64,000 nucleotides of DNA from Polynucleobacter sp. AP-Reno-20A-A9 (GCF_018882085.1 NZ_JACVPB010000007.1:1-64000); one strand, 5' to 3'. Counted from the first letter of the stretch, positions 1 to 7,710 are shown. The notes: generated from the letters alone by a model not told the origin. Translations and numbers: made by a program.

Positions 1-57
1 ATCTGCCTCTTGCAATATCCGAACAATCTGTTCGTCTGAAAACCGTGCTCTCTTCAT
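1..57 (-). CDS. IS3-family transposase OrfA, N-terminal fragment (cut by window edge)
   Basis: The first 19 codons read MKRARFSDEQIVRILQEAD, the typical opening of the helix-turn-helix OrfA protein of IS3/IS911-type elements (family pattern M-K-x-R-F-x-x-E-Q-I-x-x-I-L-x-E). The gene continues beyond the left edge. OrfA supplies the DNA-binding part of the transposase and is normally fused to OrfB by programmed frameshifting. An AGGAG-type ribosome site (rc of ctcct near 63-67) sits a few bases before the ATG. Confidence 0.8.
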   Translation of the reverse strand, partial: MKRARFSDEQIVRILQEAD

Positions 58-126
58 ACCTGCTCCTTAGGTTGAAGGAGTCATTATCTCTAAAAGCTTT
101 TGGTCTGAAAATCCCAGGACAGGTCA
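1..126 (-). mobile_element. End of an IS3-family insertion sequence (partial, runs off the left edge)
   Basis: The minus strand begins a transposase at 57 and has an upstream leader that reaches position 126, where it ends in TGACCTGTCC. IS3-family elements begin with TG and have their OrfA gene just inside this end, so 126 is taken as the element boundary. The rest of the element lies outside the window, so the other inverted repeat and any target duplication cannot be seen. The base just outside (127 on) resumes a histidine kinase reading frame, which shows that the element landed inside that gene. Confidence 0.75.
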
Positions 127-1178
127 CCGTCAATATTTATCTTGATTTGTTTGAACCAAATAAACTGAGTCAAAAGGAAAAAATAAACTTCCTACAGATT
201 AGAAAAAGCATTCAAACCTTAAACTCGATGTTTAAGTCACTACTAGATTTAAGTAAGTTAGATGCAAATAGCTCAGACAATCATGAACAATCATTTGAAC
301 TGATAGAGCTTGTTGGATTTTTATCAAATACCTACACCCCTATTGCCTCAAACAAGAACTTAGTTCTGCAATTTGACTTTATGAACATGGGGATTAATGG
401 GGATAAGTTGCTATTACAGCAGCTACTTGGAAACCTGATCTCTAACGCGATCCAATACACGGCTTCTGGAGCAATATCCGTCAAGTTTTCAACTCAAAAT
501 CATTGTCTTCATGTTTTGATAGAAGACACTGGCTACGGAATTGAGCCTGCTCTACTGGATAGGATTTTTGATGAATTTTTTAGAGTAGACAGCACCAGGA
601 ATATGCATGACGGTCTTGGTCTAGGCCTCTCCATTGTGAAAAGGCTTTGCAAAATATCCAATACCGAGCTCACTGTTAAATCCACCCCAGGGGCTGGAAC
701 CATCTTCACACTTCAAACTCAATACTTAGCCCTTACTTTGTATGATGCAGCGGAGTCCTCCACCCACAATACTTTAAATGAGCATTTAAACCCACAAGAG
801 ACACTTTGGGAAACTAAAACCATCGCCGTATTCGAAGATGACCATACTATTTTTGAAGCCTACAAACAGGCTTTAACCCAAAATGGCTTTGAAGTTCTCT
901 CGCTATCTGAAAACAGCCAAGACTTAATGAAACAGCTAGCGAACATTAATCATATTGATTGCATCCTGAGCGACTACCGCCTTGAAACTACGACAGGCGA
1001 TTTCATTATCCAACATTTAAGAGATAGTTTTAGTGTGGATATACCAGCCATCATCATTACCGCCGATACCTCTCCTCAGCATATCCAACTTTTCAAAGAG
1101 CTTGATATAGAGGTGCTCTATAAGCCAATCGGCTATAGCGACATTGTCAATGCCATTAAATTACTTTTAAACAAATAA
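127..1178 (+). pseudogene. Hybrid sensor histidine kinase/response regulator, 5' part lost to the IS insertion
   Basis: The remaining frame starts with VNIYLDLFE, which in this family directly follows the HDLRQP phospho-acceptor box; that box and the whole sensor part are missing. What remains is the end of the HisKA helices (LLDLSKLDA), a HATPase_c domain with N box (LLGNLISNAIQYT), G1 (EDTGYGI), F box (FRV) and G2 (GLGLGLSIVKRL), and then a C-terminal receiver domain with acidic pair (FEDD), phospho-acceptor Asp at about 972-974 (LSDYRLE), Thr (IITAD) and Lys (YKP). Without the His the fragment cannot autophosphorylate. It might still be translated from an internal start and act as a receiver, but loss of function is the simplest reading. 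Confidence 0.8.
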
Positions 1179-1203
1179 CTCGTAAAAAAACAGAAGGTCT
1201 CAA

Positions 1204-1908
1204 ATGAAAGTTTTCCAATTTAGTCTCATAGCATCCATAGTTTCCTTATTGTGTTTAGCAAACGCAAATGCCCAATCTAAAGCCAACCCTTGGGAAGGTG
1301 CTTACGGACAAGTTGGCTTAATTGGATATGAGAGTTATATCCCCAAAGGAGCAAGTGGAACAACTACAGCGGGTGGCATCACCTACCCCAACACCTCAAC
1401 AGCAAATCATGCTAATGGTCCCGCTGCAAATATTGGAATTGGCTATAACTTTGATATTGGTAAAAACTATTTGCTGGGTATTGGTGCGGCGCTATATCCA
1501 GGACACTCTAGATCTGCTAGCTCAACGCTGGTAACAACTACACCTGCCGGGGCTTCAGTGAAAACCGGCACGTACGATGTTTCCAACCTCTTTAGCTTCT
1601 CCATACTCCCAGGTTATGTGATTGATGAAACACGCTTAGTCTATGCAAAGATAGGGTACGCAGGATCAACAATCAACGCCAATTCACCCGGAAACTACCC
1701 TCAGCAATCTAATCGAGTAAATGGAACGGTTTATGGCATTGGATATAAGCAATTCATCACAGGATCAATCTATGCCTTTGGTGAAGGCAACTACGCCGTG
1801 AATCGAGCAAAGGCAGTCACTGTTCTTACAGATAGCGGCGCTACAGTGAAATCGACTGCCGATGCCACTGGTTATGACATTATTTTTGGAGTTGGCTACC
1901 ACTTCTAA
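1204..1908 (+). CDS. Exported outer-membrane beta-barrel protein, function unknown
   Basis: 234 residues. The N terminus is a signal peptide (MKVFQFSLIASIVSLLCLA, cleavage after NANA). The mature part is rich in alternating aromatic and small residues (YGQVGLIGYESY, NIGIGYNFDIG, VYAKIGYAGS, VYGIGYKQF) and ends in GVGYHF; a C-terminal Phe is the usual sorting signal for outer-membrane barrels. It resembles the OMP_b-brl/opacity-like fold. It starts 25 bp after the broken kinase gene, with AGAAGG before the ATG, so it may once have been co-transcribed with the sensor. Substrate or partner is not known. Confidence 0.7.
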   Translation: MKVFQFSLIASIVSLLCLANANAQSKANPWEGAYGQVGLIGYESYIPKGASGTTTAGGITYPNTSTANHANGPAANIGIGYNFDIGKNYLLGIGAALYPGHSRSASSTLVTTTPAGASVKTGTYDVSNLFSFSILPGYVIDETRLVYAKIGYAGSTINANSPGNYPQQSNRVNGTVYGIGYKQFITGSIYAFGEGNYAVNRAKAVTVLTDSGATVKSTADATGYDIIFGVGYHF

Positions 1909-1923
1909 AGCCGCGCTGATTGA

Positions 1924-1995
1924 ATAAAAAAAACCACCCCGAGGGGTGGTTGTCAATATTCAAAAGACCGTCATGGACATTTGAATAGCTACTGG
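1924..1995 (-). ncRNA. Candidate FNR-activated small RNA (about 72 nt)
   Basis: The minus strand carries an FNR site centred at 2036.5, a -10 element TATAAA at 2007-2002 and then only about 70 bases before the strong terminator at 1951-1926. If transcription starts at 1995 the FNR site lies at exactly -41.5, the class II position. The predicted RNA folds into two stem-loops: ATTCAAA (1986-1980) with TTTGAAT (1965-1959), and the terminator stem. No open reading frame of useful size is present. This layout matches FnrS of enterobacteria and AniS of Neisseria, which are anaerobically induced Hfq RNAs, but no sequence homology is claimed. Confidence 0.6.
1926..1951 (-). terminator. Rho-independent terminator, strongest on the minus strand
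   Basis: A perfect inverted repeat AACCACCCC / GGGGTGGTT (1932-1940 and 1943-1951) is followed on the minus strand by an eight-base T tract (including the last two stem bases). On the plus strand the tail is only TTGTC, so the signal fits best as the end of a minus-strand transcript, though it may also stop read-through from the beta-barrel gene ending at 1908. Confidence 0.85.
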
Positions 1996-2001
1996 AAATC
2001 A

Positions 2002-2043
2002 TTTATAAAAGCTGTTATCAAGATGATGCTTGACATAGATCAA
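2002..2043 (-). promoter_or_regulatory. Class II FNR-type promoter
   Basis: TTGATCTATGTCAA (2043 to 2030, minus strand) matches the FNR/ANR consensus TTGAT-N4-ATCAA in nine of ten positions. TATAAA follows at 2007-2002. The spacing from the centre of the FNR site to the inferred start at 1995 is 41.5 bases. On the plus strand no comparable -10 is placed at the right distance from the same site. Confidence 0.65.
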
Positions 2044-2056
2044 GTAATCAACAGCG

Positions 2057-2074
2057 CTAGTACTAAAGTACTAG
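2057..2074. repeat. Perfect 7-bp inverted repeat over a stop codon
   Basis: CTAGTAC and GTACTAG flank TAAA. The right arm contains the stop codon of the small gene at 2071-2232. The centre is about 70 bases upstream of the inferred sRNA start, so the repeat could be an RNA hairpin closing the small gene or a second operator for the sRNA promoter. It has no T tract. Confidence 0.5.
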
Positions 2075-2232
2075 TCCTGATTTTCTACAGCATTTCCCAT
2101 GGCATCCGTCTTAACGATTGATGTCAGCTTCATTAAGCCGTCAGAACCAATCTGGTTCAATGCCGAAGCACTTGCTAAGCCCATTAAAAATGCTGCCAAC
2201 GCTACGATTAAATTAGTTCCAAATCTTTTCAC
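2071..2232 (-). CDS. Small exported protein, 53 residues, unknown function
   Basis: The frame opens with GTG at 2232, six bases after AAGGGA, and encodes VKRFGTNLIVALAAFLMGLA followed by SASA, a clear signal peptide with a likely cut after Ala-Ser-Ala. The mature peptide is only about 30 residues (LNQIGSDGLMKLTSIV...NQD). It shares no motif that I recognise. The good ribosome site and signal peptide argue that it is real; a GTG start and short length are the weak points. Confidence 0.55.
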   Translation of the reverse strand: MKRFGTNLIVALAAFLMGLASASALNQIGSDGLMKLTSIVKTDAMGNAVENQD

Positions 2233-2445
2233 TGAATTTCCCTTTGCAAATTATTAAATAAAGCTAATCCTGTTTAGCCAGCGAGATCTTAATCCAAGAA
2301 TCTCTATAAATTATTCAAAATAGGTCTTCATAGAACCAAAGTATTAGAGAAGAAATAAAATCTTTAGAGCTAAAGTTTTATATCCAAATGATTTTGGGAT
2401 TCTTATGATGAATCACGATCTAGTCATCAATAAAAGGAGCGCTCA

Positions 2446-2622
2446 ATGCATATTAAAGATGAACCGAATCAGGAATTTTATTTATCCCGAATGATGATGA
2501 ATCCACGCCTTCATGAGCTAACTCGTGTTGTTGAATTAGACACTCAAATAATTGCGCAAAAAGAAATTGCCCCAATAAATCAAATTGGAATTGCTGAGCT
2601 GAACTTAGCCGTCCTTGTTTAA
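2446..2622 (+). CDS. Small hypothetical protein, 58 residues
   Basis: A strong ribosome site AAAGGAG lies seven bases before ATG at 2446. The protein begins MHIKDEPNQEFYLSRMMMNP and continues with a charged, helix-prone stretch (RLHELTRVVELDTQIIAQKE) and a hydrophobic end. No signal peptide or known motif is visible. A slightly longer reading frame on the opposite strand is treated as its shadow because it lacks a ribosome site. Upstream, 2362-2375 is a small palindrome CTTTAG-AG-CTAAAG of unknown meaning. Confidence 0.5.
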   Translation: MHIKDEPNQEFYLSRMMMNPRLHELTRVVELDTQIIAQKEIAPINQIGIAELNLAVLV

Positions 2623-2668
2623 CTTTCGCCATCTCAATAGACGGTAAGCCAATCATTTCATGTGGCGC

Positions 2669-3604
2669 TTATTGTGCACGGCGTAATGCATCTACGTAAT
2701 CCGGCTCTGGATGTAATGTGTAGATGGTGCCGGCCTTTGCTACCTGTCCAGGGACCTCGTGCCCTACAATCTTTGGCAATTCTCTAGCTAGTTGTATTAA
2801 CTTGGGGATATTCATGCCGGTGTCATAACCCATGGCATCGAGCATATGGATCGCATCCTCACTAGAAATATTGCCACTAGCTCCAGGCGCGTATGGGCAG
2901 CCACCTAAACCACCCAGCGAGCCATCAAAGCGGACGATGCCAGACTGTGCTGCAGCCAATACATTGGCCAAGCCCATTCCTCTGGTGTTATGGAAATGCA
3001 ATGTCAGCTGAATGCCGGGGAATTGCTTTTGCAAGGAGTCGCACATCTTCTTTACTTGATCAGGATTTGCCATGCCTGTGGTGTCACAGATTGTCAGGCC
3101 TCTTACGCCTAGATCTGCAAAACGTTTCGCGTATTCTTCGACCACCGCTTGAGGCACTTCACCCTCCATGGGGCAGCCAAAACTGGTAGATAGCGAAACA
3201 TTAATGGGCGTTCTGCCATCAACATATTGAATGACTTCTGCCAATCCTGAAAAACTCTTTTCTCTGCCCATTCTGAGATTAGCTAAGTTATGCGTCTCTG
3301 AAGTCGACATCACCAGGTTGAACTCATCAGCTTTAGATTCCAAGGCACGCTCTGCGCCCCTTAAATTAGGAACTAAGACTGTGTATTCCACTCCAGGCAC
3401 GCGCTTAATTCGCCCCATGACTTCCTCAGCATCTCGCAGCATCGGAATAGCCTTAGGCGAGGTAAATGAGGTCACCTCAATTTTGGCAAAACCACATTCA
3501 CTAAGTTCATCAACCAGACTCACCTTATCGTCTGTTGGTACAAAATTTGGCTCAATCTGAAAGCCATCCCGCATTACGACATCATTGAAATAAATTCTAG
3601 TCAT
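2669..3604 (-). CDS. Hydroxymethylglutaryl-CoA lyase family protein
   Basis: 311 residues with the DRE-TIM-barrel lyase signature: DVVMRDGFQ near residue 8 (metal and substrate Arg-Asp), HFHNTRG (metal-binding His-x-His) near residue 204 and GGLGGCPYAPGASGN near 235, which carries the catalytic Cys. The family cleaves 3-hydroxy-3-methylglutaryl-CoA to acetoacetate and acetyl-CoA, the last step of leucine breakdown, but relatives act on other branched hydroxyacyl-CoAs. It lies 49 bp downstream of a CaiB/BaiF CoA-transferase, so the pair probably activates a free acid and then splits the CoA ester. The usual DVGPRDGLQ opening is altered to DVVMRDGFQ, so the exact substrate is uncertain. Confidence 0.85.
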   Translation of the reverse strand: MTRIYFNDVVMRDGFQIEPNFVPTDDKVSLVDELSECGFAKIEVTSFTSPKAIPMLRDAEEVMGRIKRVPGVEYTVLVPNLRGAERALESKADEFNLVMSTSETHNLANLRMGREKSFSGLAEVIQYVDGRTPINVSLSTSFGCPMEGEVPQAVVEEYAKRFADLGVRGLTICDTTGMANPDQVKKMCDSLQKQFPGIQLTLHFHNTRGMGLANVLAAAQSGIVRFDGSLGGLGGCPYAPGASGNISSEDAIHMLDAMGYDTGMNIPKLIQLARELPKIVGHEVPGQVAKAGTIYTLHPEPDYVDALRRAQ

Positions 3605-3653
3605 GTTCTTCGCTTATTCTCTTGATTGATTCTATTTTTCTTCTAATGTTTAT

Positions 3654-4847
3654 TTATTTGGTAAATGCAATACCGCGCTCTTTTAAAGAGGCGACCTGAT
3701 CATCACTCAAGCCAATGCTCTTTAATATTTCGTCAGTATTCTGACCGATCTCTGGGGCAAGCGTCTTGATGGACCCTGGTGTGCGAGATAACTTTGGAAT
3801 CACGCCAGGTACATCCAACTTGGTACCATCTGGCATCTGAATCGTTTGAATATTATCTCTAGCCTTGTAGTGGGGATCGTTTGCAATATCGGCAACGGTA
3901 TAAATTCGACCGGCCGGTACCGCTACGGAATCAAGCACCTCTAGCGCCTTGGAAGTGCTGACTGTTATGGTCCACTCACCAATAGCCTGATCAAGCTCAG
4001 CGACTCGCTTTACACGACCATCATTGTTTTCTAACTGTGGATCGCTACCCAAGTCATCACGCCCAATGACTGTCATGAGGCGCTTGAATATGCTATCTCC
4101 ATTACCAGCAACCAATACATAGCCGCCATCCGCACACTGGTAGGCATTGGTTGGGGCAATGCCAGGCAAGGCGCTACCCGCTGCTTGGCGAATTTCACCA
4201 AAGGCGCTGTATTCAGGCAAGAGGCTTTCCATGCAATTAAAGACTGCTTCATACAGAGCGATATCAATGATCTGACCTTTGCCACTGTTATGACGCTCTT
4301 GCAGGGCCAGCAAGATACCAATCACACCATGCAATGAAGCTAAGGTATCGCCAATGCTGATACCTACGCGTACAGGCACTCGGCCTGGCTCGGCAGTGAG
4401 GTGACGTAAACCACCCATGGCTTCTGCAACAACTCCAAATCCTGGTTTATCTCTGTACGGCCCAGTCTGACCGTAACCGCTAATGCGAAGCACAATCAAC
4501 CTAGGATTAAGTTGGAGTAGTTTTTCTGGATCAAGACCCCACCCTTCTAGCGTTCCAGGACGAAAGTTTTCGATCAATACATCCGCCTCAGATACCAAGG
4601 TTCTCACAATGTCTTGAGCTTCTGCTTGCCTCAAATCTAAGGAGAGTGATTTCTTATTCCGTGACTGCACTTGCCACCAAACTGAAGTGCCATCTTTTAG
4701 AAGACGCCACTTACGTAATGCATCACCCTCTTTAGGCGGTTCGATCTTGATAACATCAGCACCAAAATCAGCCAAGGTCTTAGCGGCAAATGGCCCGGCA
4801 ATGAGTTGCCCCATCTCCACGACTTTTAACTTTGATAACGGCTCCAT
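3654..4847 (-). CDS. CaiB/BaiF (type III) CoA-transferase
   Basis: 397 residues. The N terminus LKVVEMGQLIAGPFAAKTLADFGADVIKIEPP and NKKSLSLDLR are hallmarks of the formyl-CoA transferase family, which moves CoA between carboxylic acids through an aspartyl-CoA intermediate; the catalytic Asp lies in the region GISIGDTLASLHG. The ATG at 4847 is preferred over an in-frame TTG one codon earlier because it is five bases after AGGGG. Together with the downstream HMG-CoA-lyase-like gene it recalls succinyl-CoA:HMG CoA-transferase (human SUGCT type) or citramalate CoA-transferases; which acid it takes is not decided by the sequence. Confidence 0.85.
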   Translation of the reverse strand: MEPLSKLKVVEMGQLIAGPFAAKTLADFGADVIKIEPPKEGDALRKWRLLKDGTSVWWQVQSRNKKSLSLDLRQAEAQDIVRTLVSEADVLIENFRPGTLEGWGLDPEKLLQLNPRLIVLRISGYGQTGPYRDKPGFGVVAEAMGGLRHLTAEPGRVPVRVGISIGDTLASLHGVIGILLALQERHNSGKGQIIDIALYEAVFNCMESLLPEYSAFGEIRQAAGSALPGIAPTNAYQCADGGYVLVAGNGDSIFKRLMTVIGRDDLGSDPQLENNDGRVKRVAELDQAIGEWTITVSTSKALEVLDSVAVPAGRIYTVADIANDPHYKARDNIQTIQMPDGTKLDVPGVIPKLSRTPGSIKTLAPEIGQNTDEILKSIGLSDDQVASLKERGIAFTK

Positions 4848-4892
4848 CAAATCCCCTGAAATATGCTTTTATGCCCCAAACAAGTACTTTAA

Positions 4893-4909
4893 ATCAATCG
4901 GCAATTGAT
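4893..4909. promoter_or_regulatory. Inverted repeat upstream of the CoA-transferase operon, candidate operator
   Basis: ATCAAT and ATTGAT flank CGGCA, 46 bases before the CoA-transferase start. The site lies in the 115-bp gap between this gene and the upstream GST gene. The regulator is unknown and no regulator gene is adjacent. Confidence 0.35.
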
Positions 4910-4965
4910 CTAAAAAAAGGCCATTATCCGGTTCTAAAACTTCGCTATTTGTATGTTGGGGCAGC

Positions 4966-5571
4966 TCAATCTTTCCAGATTGGATGTTTTTGCATCACCG
5001 AATCAAATAATTCAGATTCAAGGCGCTCAGTGAGCCATCTTTTAACTGCAGGTATGGGCAACTTCTCAAACCTGTTTGGATTAACCATTGAAAACTGCCT
5101 AATGAATGGGAAGATAGCAATATCTACCCAAGTTAACCTGCTCCCCAATAGGTATTGGGATTGTTGCAGAGCCTGCTCCATTGGAAACAACATGAGTTGT
5201 AATGCTTCATCAAGAACCGCCTCTGGCTCTAGCTCCAGAAATCGATTGGGGTATTTGTATTGATCCAATAGGATCTTAAATGGTCCATCATTTTTTTCAA
5301 TCCAAGCTTTCGCAATAGACTCATCAATATCCGTCCACCCATGAGGGTCAGACTGCTGTAATGCCCAGCGCATAATATCCAGACTTTGATCTAAAACGAG
5401 ATCATTAATACATAAAACGGGAACCGTTCCCTTGGGAGAGATCTGCAACATAGACTGCGGCTTATTACGCAATTCAATCTCTCGGTGCTCAACCTGAATG
5501 CCCGCATACTTCAATGCCATACGAGCTCGCATGGCATATGGACAACGGCGGTATGAATATAAGATGGGCAT
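4966..5571 (-). CDS. Glutathione S-transferase family protein
   Basis: 201 residues. The N-terminal thioredoxin-fold half begins MPILYSYRRCPYAMRARMALKYAGI, with a Cys-Pro-Tyr motif at the place of the catalytic residue, cis-Pro in GTVPVL and the glutathione-contact DQSLDIMRW. The C-terminal half is helical (TWVDIAIFPFIRQF, the N-capping motif of GSTs). The Cys in CPYAMR suggests a glutaredoxin-like or omega/beta-type thiol transferase activity rather than classic conjugation. It precedes the CoA-transferase by 115 bp on the same strand. Confidence 0.8.
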   Translation of the reverse strand: MPILYSYRRCPYAMRARMALKYAGIQVEHREIELRNKPQSMLQISPKGTVPVLCINDLVLDQSLDIMRWALQQSDPHGWTDIDESIAKAWIEKNDGPFKILLDQYKYPNRFLELEPEAVLDEALQLMLFPMEQALQQSQYLLGSRLTWVDIAIFPFIRQFSMVNPNRFEKLPIPAVKRWLTERLESELFDSVMQKHPIWKD

Positions 5572-5577
5572 TAAGAC

Positions 5578-5889
5578 TTAATAAGTTACTCGTTGCCAAC
5601 CACTTGGGCAGGCCTGTGTTTGTGGATAGTAAAGCCCATTCTCAGGGCAATACGCAGCAGTTTCAGGTTGTGGCGGATAAACGTATTGTGGGGCGTAATA
5701 AACACGTGGAGGCCTGTAGTACGCATTGGCAACAGCCACTCCCGCTACAGCACCAACCGCAAAAGGCGCCCAACCACCACGCCAACCGCCATATCCACCA
5801 TACCAACCTCTACCACCATGAGCGCTGGCTGATGTAGCCATGCCTGCAAGCATGATTCCTGTAAGCAGGCTTATTAGCATCTTTTTCAT
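5578..5889 (-). CDS. Gly/Tyr-rich small exported protein
   Basis: 103 residues from the ATG at 5889, chosen over an ATG four codons earlier because GGGGG sits six bases before it. A signal peptide MKKMLISLLTGIMLAGMATSASA is followed by HGGRGWYGGYGGWRGGW, a hydrophobic stretch (FAVGAVAGVAVANAYY) typical of glycine-zipper proteins, and Pro/Tyr repeats with three or four Cys near the end (YCPENGLYYPQTQACPSGW). Such proteins are common exported proteins of betaproteobacteria with no assigned function. It ends 6 bp before the GST gene. Confidence 0.7.
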   Translation of the reverse strand: MKKMLISLLTGIMLAGMATSASAHGGRGWYGGYGGWRGGWAPFAVGAVAGVAVANAYYRPPRVYYAPQYVYPPQPETAAYCPENGLYYPQTQACPSGWQRVTY

Positions 5890-5999
5890 ATAGACCCCCA
5901 TTTATAAAGGCATTAAGCCCTTTACTACATAACGGATCAGCTTAAAGGTGGGTTGACGCTACCAAATTAAATACTTTCGTAAGTAATTATGATCAGGTC

Positions 6000-6155
6000 T
6001 TATGGGAGTTTTTTCTTCCTACAAGCATCAGAACAATATTTGACTGATTCCCAATTTTTGGCCCAGGACTTTCTCCAAGTCATTTCTTTTTTGCAGACCA
6101 TGCAAATCTTGCTTGGGAGAGAACTTTTATTCCCCTTAAATGTTAGCTTCGTCAT
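6000..6155 (-). CDS. DUF2256 protein, zinc-ribbon-like, photolyase-associated
   Basis: 51 residues. The sequence KICMVCKKEMTWRKSWAKNW followed by YCSDACRKK is the DUF2256 signature: two Cys pairs (CxxC and CxxxC) around WRKxWxxNW. This suggests a small metal-binding fold. The gene starts 7 bp after the end of the photolyase gene and is surely co-transcribed with it. DUF2256 genes are repeatedly found beside iron-sulfur photolyases/cryptochromes; the function is unknown. It was found by translating the minus strand of the gap. Confidence 0.85.
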   Translation of the reverse strand: MTKLTFKGNKSSLPSKICMVCKKEMTWRKSWAKNWESVKYCSDACRKKKLP

Positions 6156-6162
6156 GAAGTCT

Positions 6163-7710
6163 CTACAGATCGTTGAGATGATTCAGAATGTATTGAGCAT
6201 GCAACACAATCTCTTTTTGATCTTCATCACTAATTCTTTTGAGATTTGCCGTCATTAACTTAGTTCGAGGGCTAGATTCAAATTGAGTGCGATGCTTGAT
6301 CAAGAAGTTCCAATACAAATTCGTGATAGGGCATGCCTCTTCCCCATAACGTATCTCAGGCTTGTATTTACACGAGCCGCAATAATTACTCATTCGCTTA
6401 ATGTAAGCACCACTAGCGATATAAGGCTTACTAGTAAACCGCCCACCATTGGCAAATAGGGCCATCCCAGCTGTATTGGGCAACTCAACCCACTCAATCG
6501 CATCCACATAAATTGCCAAATACCACTCACACACTTCCTGGGGAAGTATTTCTGCTAGAAGTGCAAAGTTACCTGTCACCATTAAACGCTGAATATGGTG
6601 CGCATACCCATATTGCAGTGTTTGACCAATAGCATCTTTCATGCAAGCCATCTGGGTCTGCCCAGTCCAATACCATTTGGGTAATGAGCGCTGATGTTGA
6701 TAGTAGTTATCCTGAGCCATCTTTGGCATATCTAGGTAATACATACCCCGGACAAATTCACGCCACCCTAATATTTGTCGAATAAAGCCCTCTACCGTCG
6801 AAAGATCTAAAGCATACTTTTTCCAAGCAAGAATGGCCGCTTCAATCACCTCACGTGGATTTACTAGCTTCAGGTTTAATGCGCTCGACAAGATGGAATG
6901 CCAGCCAAATGGGGTGTCTGTCCACATTGCATCTTGGTAAACACCAAAGTTTCTGAGGCGATATTCGACAAAATACTCAAGAGCTTGGAGGGCCTGGTCT
7001 CGGGTAACGGGCCAGTTAAATGACTCCAGAGATCCAGGATGCTCTGGGTAAGTCTTTGCAACGAATTCTAAAACGTCTTTTGTTATCTCATCAACCTCAA
7101 ACGCTGCAGGAGCATCGATGATGCCAGGCCCTTTTTTTGGATAGGGCTTGCGATTATCTTGATCAAAATTCCACTGCCCACCCTCGGGGTTGCCATCTAT
7201 ATCGACCAACACATGGTGCTTCTTACGCATTAAGCGGTAAAAATACTCTAGCCTGAGCTCTTTCTTATTTTCGACCCACTCAACAAACTCTTGGCGCGAG
7301 CAATAGAAATGCTCATCCTCAAGCATCTCCAGCCGGATATTGAGCTCTTCCGCCAACGCTTCAAGGGCCTGCTTAAGGCGCCATTCCCCAGGCTCGATAC
7401 AAACTAGATGCTGGATATTCTTTTGAAGGATGTGCTCTTTGAGGACCCCAACAATCGGGAGAGGTGAGCCTTGAATATAGGTCAGCGGGTATTTCAGCTT
7501 CTTAAGCTCTACTGCAAAGTGACGCATCGCCGAGAGAAATAAAGCAATTTTGGCTTTATGAGACCAAACATACTGAGCTTCATTGGCCGATTCAATCATG
7601 ATGATTTCATCTGCGCTGGGATCAAAGCTTCGTAATGCGGCACTCTGTAAATCGAGCTGATCACCCAGGATCAGAATAAAACGCTGAGGTCGATCCTTTG
7701 GTTGCTTCAT
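6163..7710 (-). CDS. Iron-sulfur bacterial photolyase/cryptochrome (FeS-BCP, CryPro/PhrB type)
   Basis: 515 residues, as usual for the deoxyribodipyrimidine photolyase-related family. It begins RFILILGDQLDLQSAAL and contains WREFVRGMYY and GNFALLAEI-type FAD-site segments. Four cysteines, C356, C444, C447 and C460, have exactly the spacing of the [4Fe-4S] ligands in Agrobacterium PhrB (350, 438, 441, 454). PhrB repairs (6-4) photoproducts with blue light and binds FAD, a lumazine antenna and the cluster. The start overlaps the stop of the DUF2805 gene by four bases (ATGA), so the two are translationally coupled. A repair enzyme is the likely role; a light-sensor role like that of Rhodobacter CryB is the alternative. 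Confidence 0.92.
   Translation of the reverse strand: MKQPKDRPQRFILILGDQLDLQSAALRSFDPSADEIIMIESANEAQYVWSHKAKIALFLSAMRHFAVELKKLKYPLTYIQGSPLPIVGVLKEHILQKNIQHLVCIEPGEWRLKQALEALAEELNIRLEMLEDEHFYCSRQEFVEWVENKKELRLEYFYRLMRKKHHVLVDIDGNPEGGQWNFDQDNRKPYPKKGPGIIDAPAAFEVDEITKDVLEFVAKTYPEHPGSLESFNWPVTRDQALQALEYFVEYRLRNFGVYQDAMWTDTPFGWHSILSSALNLKLVNPREVIEAAILAWKKYALDLSTVEGFIRQILGWREFVRGMYYLDMPKMAQDNYYQHQRSLPKWYWTGQTQMACMKDAIGQTLQYGYAHHIQRLMVTGNFALLAEILPQEVCEWYLAIYVDAIEWVELPNTAGMALFANGGRFTSKPYIASGAYIKRMSNYCGSCKYKPEIRYGEEACPITNLYWNFLIKHRTQFESSPRTKLMTANLKRISDEDQKEIVLHAQYILNHLNDL

Noticed and set aside
1765..1956. 63-codon minus-strand frame over the end of the beta-barrel gene
   Set aside because: It begins with TTG inside the terminator hairpin, has no ribosome site and is antisense to a well-supported gene. 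The region is better explained by the sRNA and its terminator.
5989..6258. 89-codon plus-strand frame across the photolyase 3' end
   Set aside because: It is antisense to the DUF2256 protein and the photolyase C terminus, both of which have clear family motifs.
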